DNA from: an uncultured bacterium
Lineage (GTDB): Bacteria; Actinomycetota; Coriobacteriia; Coriobacteriales; Coriobacteriaceae
Length of the DNA: 5,179 nt
Direction of reading: 5' to 3'
Assembly (NCBI GenBank): GCA_905215275.1
Contig: CAJMPE010000136.1
Span: forward strand, 1-5,179
In this document: positions 1 to 5,179 of the stretch, one piece after another
Position numbering within the stretch: the stretch's first letter is position 1
How the letters are laid out: each line of letters opens with the position of its first letter
Notes under the pieces: generated by a model
Databases searched by the model: none
What the model saw: only the letters and a program-made list of their open reading frames with translations
Told to the model about the DNA's origin: nothing
Program-made: the position numbers and the translations under genes

Positions 1-1
1 C

Positions 2-3000
2 AGCAGCCACGTCCGCATCCGTCATCTCCGAGCCATCCGACTCCGCATCATCGCCAGCCTCGTCCATGGGCACGCGCGTCTCGGCGGCACGGTCCTCGGC
101 CTCGGCATGCAGCGCCGCGGCAATCGACGAATAGCTGTACGAATCACGCACCGGAAACGGACAGATGCCCATGCGCACGCCCGCCGCCTGGGGATATACC
201 AACTCCAATGCATCGGGCGACGGGTCGGCGGGGCCGGGCGCGACCGGGCGATCGGCGGCGGGATCGGCACCCCCCGCCCCCGCCTCACCGCGCACGAGCC
301 TGCCCTCGGCATCCAGCAAAGCGTTGGCCTCAAACGCCTGCTCGCCAAATGTAAAGTCCGAAAGCGAAATGAGCTCGTAGTCGCCCGGCTGGGAGTTGTC
401 GAACACCAGGCGGTCGGCATCGAGCTGCGGCATGTCCAGAGCGTCGGTCGGCAAAATACGGCGCAGCACGTCGTAGGTCAGATCGGTCTCGACGTCGAAG
501 GTCGGCGCCGTCACCTTGCCACGGCTCACGCCGGCATCCATCGCCAAGATCACCAGCTCGCGCGCACGCGTCATGGCGACATAGAGCAAGCGGGCCCGCT
601 CCTCGAGCGAAAGCCGCAGGTCGTCGTTGCGCAGGCGAGCAAATGCCTCGGCGGGAGAACCCGTCGCACAGACGTCCTCCATGAGCTCCGGCGGCAGCCA
701 CAGCGACGTGCCCTTGCCCTTAAACGCATGCTCAAACTGCTTTTTGACGTCGTCGCCCTTCACAAAGGTTCCGTCGGCGAGCTTAACGCCGTCGAGGCGT
801 GCCGGCAGTGCCACGACCTGTGCTCCGCCCTCGACGCGACCCATCTGTGCCGCACCCGAGGACTTACGCACGCCAAAGCACTCGGCGACCGCCACGACCG
901 GATATTCCAGACCCTTGGAGGCATGAACCGTCATGATGCGCACCGCGCCGTCGCCCTCCTCGTTGAGGGCACCCGGAGCCTCCTTGCCCGCCAAGAAGCG
1001 GTCGAAGGCCAGCGCGATGGAACGCGGCGAGTTGCCGAACTCGGCCTCCTCCTCGGCCACGGCGTCGAGTGCCTTGAGCACGTTGGCGGCAATGGCCTTG
1101 CCCTCGGGACCACGCTGTGCCAGACGTACAAACCAGCCGGAGGCGTTGACCACGTCGTGCGCGATGGCGGCGAACGAATCGCGGCCCACGCGACGAAGCG
1201 CATACCGCAGCACCTCGCGGGCGCGCGTCACGAGCGGCAAGTCTTGCAAACCCGGCACATCGGAATCGCTCATGATACCCGCGTCGATATTCCGGCGCGA
1301 GGTCTCCCCCGTCTCGCTATCGAGCTTGGTCGCCAGCGCCAGGAACTCCTGGGCGCCGAGTGCAAACATCGGCGAGGCGAGCAGCGGCATAAGGCCCTGC
1401 GCCGTATCGGCCGGATTGGCGAGCGCACAAACCAGGGCGCGCACCGTCTGCACCTCGGCTGCTTGGGCAAAGACCGAGCCGCCCGCGATGACGCAGTCGA
1501 GCCCCTGGTCGCGGAAGGCCTGGGCGTAGACGTCGGCGTTGGTCATGCGGCCCAGCAGCAGCACCATGCCGCCCTGGGGCTGGCCGGCATCGGCAAGCGC
1601 GCGGAATCGCTCGGCGATCGCGCGGGCCTTGGCCTGTGTGCGCTCCTGCATACTGCCGCCGGCAACAAAGAGGGCCTGGCGGCGCGAGGCGTCCGCCACC
1701 AGCGTGTCCTTGCGGCCGTCGCTCGCCTCAAGATCCAAAAAGCCCTGCATCAGGCCGCCGTCATCGCCGTCGAAGACGCGTGCCACGTAACGCAGCACCT
1801 CGTCATGGCTGCGGAAGTTGCGCACGAGTTTGACGAGTTCGCCGGCAGGGGCATCGGCCACGGCAGTCGCCTCGGGCGCGGCAGACGAGCCCACCTTGCG
1901 CTCCTGACGACGGAACACCTCGACCTCGGCGCCACGGAAGCGATAGATGGACTGCTGCGCATCGCCCACGGTGCACAGCGCGCGCTCCCCCGCACCCGTC
2001 AGGTAGCGTATCAGATCGACCTGCATCTGGTCGGTATCCTGAAACTCATCGATCATGACCATCTTAAAGCGGCCCTCGTACGCAGCACGGATGGCAGGGT
2101 AATCGCGCAGGGCCTCGTAGGCCATACGCAGCAGGTCGTTATTATCGAGGGCGGACTGGGCAGCCTTCAGCGCGCGATACTCAGCCTCCACGGAACGGGC
2201 CAGGCCCACCAGCGCATCGAGCGCCGGGCCACCGCAGGCAAGCACGATATTGATAAACGCATCGGCGGCCTCGGCCTTGAGCAGCTCGACCTGCTCCTTA
2301 GGGAATGCCTTGCTCGCGCGCGGCATGGTGCACGACATCATGAGTCGCGCTGCATCGGCCATGGTCTTGCCGCTCGCCTCGAACGCGTCAATGGCGTCGA
2401 GTGCCATCTGCGCCTTCTCGGTCGCGGCCTTGCTTGCGCCCAGCGCCGCGCGATAGGCATCGGCGAGTGCCGAGGTATCGGCCTGCCCGCGCGCCACGCA
2501 CACGTCGTCCATACCGCCCGGCAACTGGCTCGACAGCTCCAGCAGGTCGCGCACCAGGCCCTTGATGGTCGCGCCAGCGCCAAAGGAACCGCCCTCGCCC
2601 GCCATGGGATACCAGGCATAGAGGGCCTTGAGCGATGCCGCGAGCTCGGGGGCGGCATCGGGCGCCGTCGCGCGGGCCAACACATGCTCAACAGCCTGGT
2701 CCATAAGCTCGTCGGTATCGGTGAGCACCGTGAACTCGGGGTCGATGCCCAGCTCCAGCGCATGCGCGCGCAGGATACGCGAGCACATGCCGTGAATGGT
2801 CGAGATCCACGCGTCGTCGACGGTCAGTGCTTCCTCGTCCATGCCCTCGTCGATAAGCGCACGGCGCACGCGGTCACGGATCTCGGCCGCGGCATCTTTG
2901 GTAAAGGTAATGGCGAGCACCTGGTCAAGATGTTCAACGAACGGACCGGATTCAGGCGAGAGCGCGTAGACGATGCGACGCGTGAGGGTAAAGGTCTTGC

Positions 3001-3088
3001 CCGAACCGGCGCCCGCCGAGACAAACAGCGGACGGTCGAGCGTTTTGACAATCTGCAGCTGTTGCGGCATCAAAGTCGAAAGATCCAT
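2..3088 (-). CDS. addA: AddA-like UvrD-family ATP-dependent helicase (helicase-nuclease subunit A), 3' end off the left edge
   Basis: Superfamily 1A helicase, expected to be the motor subunit of an AddAB (RecBCD-like) complex that unwinds and resects double-strand DNA ends for recombination in the cytoplasm. My translation is open for 1029 codons with no stop. Helicase motifs appear in order: Q-motif glutamine near Q10, Walker A SAGAGSGKT (24-32), motif Ia TFTKDAAAE (61-69), STIHGMCSRIL (96-106), Walker B DEFQDTD (347-353), motif III GDAQQSIYRFRGA (375-387), motif IV VRNFRS (422-427), motif V TVHASKGLE (720-728) and motif VI LLYVAMTRAR (834-843). After motif VI come an Ala/Gly/Pro-rich linker (934-960), SYSYSS (983-988) and an acidic tail at the edge. 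AddA proteins normally carry a C-terminal PD-(D/E)XK nuclease domain; it would lie beyond the window, so AddA rather than a nuclease-free UvrD/PcrA is inferred from the large insertions, the linker and the AddB-like neighbour. The start is the ATG at 3088, with AAGGAGG 12 bases upstream and the preceding stop three bases away. Codons TTA, CTA and TCA are absent from the frame, fitting a high-GC genome. Confidence 0.9.
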   Translation of the reverse strand, partial: MDLSTLMPQQLQIVKTLDRPLFVSAGAGSGKTFTLTRRIVYALSPESGPFVEHLDQVLAITFTKDAAAEIRDRVRRALIDEGMDEEALTVDDAWISTIHGMCSRILRAHALELGIDPEFTVLTDTDELMDQAVEHVLARATAPDAAPELAASLKALYAWYPMAGEGGSFGAGATIKGLVRDLLELSSQLPGGMDDVCVARGQADTSALADAYRAALGASKAATEKAQMALDAIDAFEASGKTMADAARLMMSCTMPRASKAFPKEQVELLKAEAADAFINIVLACGGPALDALVGLARSVEAEYRALKAAQSALDNNDLLRMAYEALRDYPAIRAAYEGRFKMVMIDEFQDTDQMQVDLIRYLTGAGERALCTVGDAQQSIYRFRGAEVEVFRRQERKVGSSAAPEATAVADAPAGELVKLVRNFRSHDEVLRYVARVFDGDDGGLMQGFLDLEASDGRKDTLVADASRRQALFVAGGSMQERTQAKARAIAERFRALADAGQPQGGMVLLLGRMTNADVYAQAFRDQGLDCVIAGGSVFAQAAEVQTVRALVCALANPADTAQGLMPLLASPMFALGAQEFLALATKLDSETGETSRRNIDAGIMSDSDVPGLQDLPLVTRAREVLRYALRRVGRDSFAAIAHDVVNASGWFVRLAQRGPEGKAIAANVLKALDAVAEEEAEFGNSPRSIALAFDRFLAGKEAPGALNEEGDGAVRIMTVHASKGLEYPVVAVAECFGVRKSSGAAQMGRVEGGAQVVALPARLDGVKLADGTFVKGDDVKKQFEHAFKGKGTSLWLPPELMEDVCATGSPAEAFARLRNDDLRLSLEERARLLYVAMTRARELVILAMDAGVSRGKVTAPTFDVETDLTYDVLRRILPTDALDMPQLDADRLVFDNSQPGDYELISLSDFTFGEQAFEANALLDAEGRLVRGEAGAGGADPAADRPVAPGPADPSPDALELVYPQAAGVRMGICPFPVRDSYSYSSIAAALHAEAEDRAAETRVPMDEAGDDAESDGSEMTDADVAA

Positions 3089-3091
3089 GGT

Positions 3092-3829
3092 CTACACGTC
3101 CCTCCTTACAAACGTTCCTTCGTGGTTATACGAGCAGCGCGCATGCGCGGCCTGAGCCGACGTCGGGTCGACGGCGGCAACGTTGCCTGCCTCGAGCTCG
3201 CGCAGGCGCTCGGCGATGCCGGCCTCAACGCGATCGAGCAGGGCGTCGAAGTCCATGCTGCCACCCTCGCCGGGGAAACCTTTCTTAAGGCCCGGGATGC
3301 GACCGTCGCCGCGCTCTTCCTCGAGCAGCTCGGCGCTCGCGGCACCGCGCAACGCCGGCTTGCCGCCCTTGGTCGAAAAGTAGAGCGCCGCGCGGGTGTC
3401 CAAATCCAGCGCCCGGCGCATGGCCTGGGCGTAGATGAGCGTTTGGGTATGTGGTGGCAGCCAGCGCGGATCGTCGATGGGGGCCTCGCCCGTCTCCTCG
3501 TCGCGCACCGTGGGGTCGGCGAGCTTAAACTCCTCAACGCCCGTGCGATGCTTGTAGTCGATCACCACGGCACGATTCTCGGCGTCCACGTCCACGCGGT
3601 CGATGCGCCCGCCAAGCGGCCAACCGGCATACTCGACCTTGAGCTCGTTGAAGGCGAACTCCAGGTAGCGCGGGGCAAAGGGGGCAAGTGCCTCGGACTC
3701 GTAGGCAAGCACACCCTCCAGCTGCGGCAAGATCTCGGCCACCTGGCGTTCCTCCACCGCAGAGAGCGGCACCAGCGGGCCCTCCGTGCCGCGCTTGCCG
3801 GCGTGCTCGGCCAACGTCTCGTCAAAGAC
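3092..3829 (-). other. addB: addB-like segment: C-terminal PD-(D/E)XK nuclease domain
   Basis: This is the nuclease end of an AddB/RecB-type exonuclease, expected to partner the helicase encoded immediately downstream. In composite-ORF numbering the signature is GGRIDRVDVD (269-278) followed by VVIDYKH (284-290), giving the presumed metal-binding D273 and D287 and catalytic K289. TQTLIYAQAM (324-333) supplies the conserved Gln and Tyr of the RecB motif. A run after FSTKGGKPALRG and a charged helical stretch (about 388-412) lead to the end, ARCSYNHEGTFVRRDV. B. subtilis-type AddB has an iron-sulfur cluster built on four cysteines, one before and three after the nuclease core; only C428 is present here, so the cluster is probably absent in this branch. 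The N-terminal inactivated-helicase part, about three-quarters of a typical AddB, is missing because the reading frame switches to Dxs near 3815-3841. A stand-alone Cas4/RecB-like nuclease is less likely given the adjacent addA-like gene. Confidence 0.8.
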
Positions 3830-4417
3830 CTCGTGCAGCAGCTCCTGGTCGAGCGGCTTGGCGAAACGCAGGTCGTAATGGGCCACCCGAATCCCGTCCG
3901 CCTCCATACGCGCAATGGCCTCGGAAGCAAAATTGCCGACCGTACCGATCGTAAGGACCGCAATCCGCTCCCCTTCCTTCAGGCAACGCCCCCGCCCGAT
4001 TTCCATCGCAGCGAACGGCTCATCGCGCCAGGCGACGCCCGCTCCGTTACCGCGCGGATAGCGGATGGCGAAGGGCCGACCGGCCTCGAGCGCCGTAAAC
4101 ATCATGTTCCGAAGTTCCAGCTCGTTCATCGGCGCAGCCACCGTCAGATTGGGAACCGTACCGAAATAGGCCAGATCGAAAGCGCCGTGATGCGTCGCTC
4201 CGTCCTCACCCACCAGACCGCCCCGGTCAAGACACATGACCACCGGAAGGCGCTGGATCGCCACGTCATGAATCACATTGTCATAAGCCCGCTGCATGAA
4301 ACTCGAATAGATGTTGCAGAAAGGCACCATGCCCGCAGCCGCCAGTCCGGCGGAGAAAGTCACGGCATGTCCTTCGGCGATACCGACGTCGAAACAACGC
4401 TCCGGCATCTCTTTCAT
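3092..4417 (-). CDS. Composite ORF: Dxs C-terminal fragment fused in frame to an AddB-like nuclease C-terminus (probable chimera)
   Basis: A 441-residue reading frame whose halves belong to different proteins. Residues 1 to about 198 are the middle and C-terminal part of 1-deoxy-D-xylulose-5-phosphate synthase. Residues from about 200 to 441 are a PD-(D/E)XK nuclease domain like the end of AddB. ATG 4417 is the only usual start codon in the open frame, because an in-frame TAA lies at 4456-4454. A purine-rich AGGGGAGGG about nine bases upstream could serve as a ribosome site, but it sits in the tail of the permease gene. The Dxs half lacks the whole N-terminal thiamine-diphosphate-binding domain and most of the third domain. 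The nuclease half lacks the roughly 900 N-terminal residues usual for AddB. I know of no natural protein with this layout and no metabolic reason for it. The TAG stop at 3094-3092 lies three bases before the addA-like start, so the 3' end is authentic; the 5' half looks grafted on. A single-function product name for the whole ORF would be misleading. Confidence 0.75.
   Translation of the reverse strand: MKEMPERCFDVGIAEGHAVTFSAGLAAAGMVPFCNIYSSFMQRAYDNVIHDVAIQRLPVVMCLDRGGLVGEDGATHHGAFDLAYFGTVPNLTVAAPMNELELRNMMFTALEAGRPFAIRYPRGNGAGVAWRDEPFAAMEIGRGRCLKEGERIAVLTIGTVGNFASEAIARMEADGIRVAHYDLRFAKPLDQELLHEVFDETLAEHAGKRGTEGPLVPLSAVEERQVAEILPQLEGVLAYESEALAPFAPRYLEFAFNELKVEYAGWPLGGRIDRVDVDAENRAVVIDYKHRTGVEEFKLADPTVRDEETGEAPIDDPRWLPPHTQTLIYAQAMRRALDLDTRAALYFSTKGGKPALRGAASAELLEEERGDGRIPGLKKGFPGEGGSMDFDALLDRVEAGIAERLRELEAGNVAAVDPTSAQAAHARCSYNHEGTFVRRDV
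3101..3107 (-). promoter_or_regulatory. Ribosome binding site of the addA-like gene
   Basis: Minus-strand AAGGAGG, a full Shine-Dalgarno core, lies 12 bases before the ATG at 3088. That spacing is a little longer than the usual 5-9 bases. The site lies inside the last codons of the upstream nuclease ORF, whose TAG is at 3094-3092, so the two genes are probably co-transcribed and translationally coupled. It supports ATG 3088 as the start. Confidence 0.75.
3815..3850. other. Chimeric join between the dxs and addB-like segments
   Basis: Read on the minus strand, the protein passes from KPLDQELLHEVF, which continues normal Dxs, into DETLAEHAGKRG, which leads into the nuclease domain. Dxs would be expected to continue toward a TVEDG-type strand and the rest of its C-terminal domain, and none of that follows. 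An LHEVF/LHEVL-like stretch also occurs in AddB-type proteins before the nuclease core, so both parents may share some bases here. The exact breakpoint cannot be fixed by eye. Confidence 0.65.
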
Positions 4418-4428
4418 CAGAATATTCC
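3830..4428 (-). other. dxs: dxs segment (1-deoxy-D-xylulose-5-phosphate synthase, internal fragment, Bacteroidota-like)
   Basis: Dxs condenses pyruvate and glyceraldehyde 3-phosphate in the first step of the MEP isoprenoid pathway, using thiamine diphosphate. In composite-ORF numbering the segment shows IAEGHAVTF (13-21), whose E15 matches the catalytic Glu370 of the E. coli enzyme. It also has FCNIYSSFMQRAYD (33-46), with Y38 and R43 in conserved active-site positions, then GEDGATHHGAFDLAY (70-84), with D72 and H76 matching Asp427 and His431, and RYPRGNG (119-125). It ends at RFAKPLDQELLHEVF (184-198), just inside the third domain. By alignment from memory it covers about residues 356-550 of a protein of about 620, so it cannot work alone. 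IAEG rather than IAEQ, and the FCNIYSSFMQRAYDNVIHD wording, suggest Bacteroidota. The bases just before the ATG (AATATTCTG, reading N-I-L) also fit Dxs, so the segment probably begins a few codons upstream of ATG 4417. The right end (3815-3841) is approximate. Confidence 0.85.
4417..4428. other. Chimeric join between permease gene and dxs segment, with stop/start overlap and 8-bp palindrome
   Basis: On the minus strand the bases GGGAATATTCTGATG carry both the permease end (G-I-F-stop) and, in another frame, Dxs-like N-I-L-M. The permease TGA and the ATG share one base pair, at 4417. GAATATTC (4420-4427) is a perfect palindrome. Base composition and apparent lineage change here. A Clostridia permease operon with a TGATG-coupled second permease would contain similar bases, so a short shared word could have misled an assembler. 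Confidence 0.6.
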
Positions 4429-5178
4429 CTCCCCTGCAATCTTTTTCGCAATCTTATTGCTGACCAGGATCAGCACGACAGAGATCGCTGACTGTATCAA
4501 ATCCGCTGCCGTCGCATAAGCGAACCGTCCTTCTGAAAGTCCCATGGTAAAGGAATAGGTCTGCATAATTTCAGAAGTCGCATTGTTGATCGCATTGCCG
4601 AAAATATAACTCTGGTCAAAGTTGGAGCCGCCCATTCCGCCGCCCAGCAGGCCTCCAATGGAAAGAATCAGAACGGTGACCACAGAACCCTTGATGCCCG
4701 GAAACGTGATATAGCGGATCCGCTGCAGCCTGCCCGCGCCGTCGATCTGTGCCGCTTCATACAGCTGAGAATCAATCCCGCTGATGGCAGCCAGGAAAAT
4801 AATCGCCCAATATCCGGTGCTCTTCCACATCGCCAGGAAGGTTGCCACTCCCCAAAACAGGGAGGGCGATGTCAGGAACTGAATCGGCTGATCGATCCAT
4901 CCCCAATCCTGCAACACCTGATTGACCAATCCCATGTCCGCATTCAGGAAAGAGTTCGCAATGGTATAGACCAGGATCCAGGAGATAAAATTCGGCAGAT
5001 AGGTAACGGTCTGCACCACCTTTTTGAATTTCTGAACCTTCATCTCGTTCAGGAGCAGCGCCAGAATGATCGGCGCCGGAAACGTGAAAATCAGTTTCAG
5101 AACGCTCAGGACGATCGTATTGCGCAGGATCTCCGGAAACCGGTAATAGCTGAATAGTTCCTTGAACCATTTAAACCC
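4417..5178 (-). CDS. ABC sugar/polysaccharide transporter permease, LplB/YteP type (5' end off the right edge)
   Basis: Inner-membrane subunit of a binding-protein-dependent carbohydrate importer, working with a second permease, an extracellular solute-binding protein and an ATPase. The frame is open to the window edge, giving 253 residues; about 50-65 N-terminal residues with the first membrane helix are missing. An internal ATG at 5043 is not the start, because family-typical sequence continues upstream of it (FKELFSYYRFPEILRNT, then FPAPIILALLLNE). The permease signature for ATPase coupling is EAAQIDGAGRLQRIRYITFP (141-160). Hydrophobic helices lie near 21-44, 57-78, 107-135, 164-180 and 229-241. 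A Gly-rich stretch (GGLLGGGMGGSNFDQ) precedes SEIMQTYSFTMGLSEGRFAYATA, typical of this family in Clostridia. The C-terminus GEGIF followed by TGA at 4419-4417 looks natural. In such operons a second permease gene usually follows closely; here dxs sequence follows instead. The gene is less G+C-rich than the rest of the window. The exact substrate cannot be told. Confidence 0.88.
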   Translation of the reverse strand, partial: GFKWFKELFSYYRFPEILRNTIVLSVLKLIFTFPAPIILALLLNEMKVQKFKKVVQTVTYLPNFISWILVYTIANSFLNADMGLVNQVLQDWGWIDQPIQFLTSPSLFWGVATFLAMWKSTGYWAIIFLAAISGIDSQLYEAAQIDGAGRLQRIRYITFPGIKGSVVTVLILSIGGLLGGGMGGSNFDQSYIFGNAINNATSEIMQTYSFTMGLSEGRFAYATAADLIQSAISVVLILVSNKIAKKIAGEGIF

Positions 5179-5179
5179 A

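Noticed and set aside
22..2763. Several 60- to 200-codon minus- and plus-strand frames within the helicase gene
   Set aside because: They overlap a continuous frame with every superfamily 1A helicase motif, have Arg/Pro/Ser-rich low-complexity translations, and show no domain or convincing ribosome site.
4420..4427. GAATATTC palindrome as a possible operator or recombination site
   Set aside because: Eight-base AT-rich palindromes are common by chance, no partner copy is seen at the other join, and both coding readings explain the bases.
3830..4428. The dxs piece as a horizontally acquired gene cassette
   Set aside because: It is an internal fragment with neither gene end, no flanking repeats or mobility gene, and different foreign sequence on each side.
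107..4519. A 1470-codon open reading frame on the plus strand covering most of the window
   Set aside because: It is in exact codon register with the minus-strand helicase and the composite ORF. Its openness only reflects the absence of TTA, CTA and TCA codons in those genes, as expected in GC-rich DNA. Its translation is rich in Arg, His, Ala and Gly with no recognisable domain, and it runs through unrelated genes from apparently different organisms.
4772..5170. A 132-codon minus-strand frame overlapping the permease gene
   Set aside because: It is out of frame with the permease, whose EAA signature and membrane helices make it the real gene. The alternative translation has no recognisable features.

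Overview
This 5.2 kb window looks like three unrelated bacterial pieces joined end to end, all read on the minus strand and with essentially no intergenic space. The most economical reading is a chimeric metagenome contig built from gut-type bacteria. No new biological system is supported.

Piece 1 (about 1 to 3829) is very G+C-rich; for example, 42 of 60 bases in 2401-2460 are G or C. It carries an AddB/AddA-type double-strand-break repair locus: the 3' end of an addB-like nuclease gene, then three bases, then a nearly complete addA-like UvrD-superfamily helicase that runs off the left edge. Base composition, gene order and protein style suggest a high-GC actinobacterium, possibly a Collinsella-like coriobacterium. 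That assignment is inference.

Piece 2 (about 3830 to 4420) is roughly 600 bases from the middle of a dxs gene (1-deoxy-D-xylulose-5-phosphate synthase). Its wording resembles Bacteroidota Dxs (IAEGHAVTF, FCNIYSSFMQRAYDNVIHD), perhaps Alistipes-like. It is open in the same frame as the addB remnant, so the two read as one 441-residue ORF that matches no natural protein architecture I know.

Piece 3 (about 4417 to 5179) is visibly less G+C-rich; 23 of 60 bases in 4561-4620 are G or C. It is the 3' three-quarters or more of an LplB/YteP-type ABC sugar-transporter permease of Firmicutes (Clostridia) style, running off the right edge. Its TGA stop overlaps the ATG that opens the Dxs segment.

The AddB and AddA products would work together on DNA ends. 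The Dxs fragment (isoprenoid precursor synthesis) and the permease (carbohydrate uptake) have no functional link to them or to each other. Both joins fall where the two flanking genes can plausibly share a short stretch of sequence, as expected of an assembly error. The long plus-strand reading frame across 107-4519 is a codon-phase shadow, not a gene.
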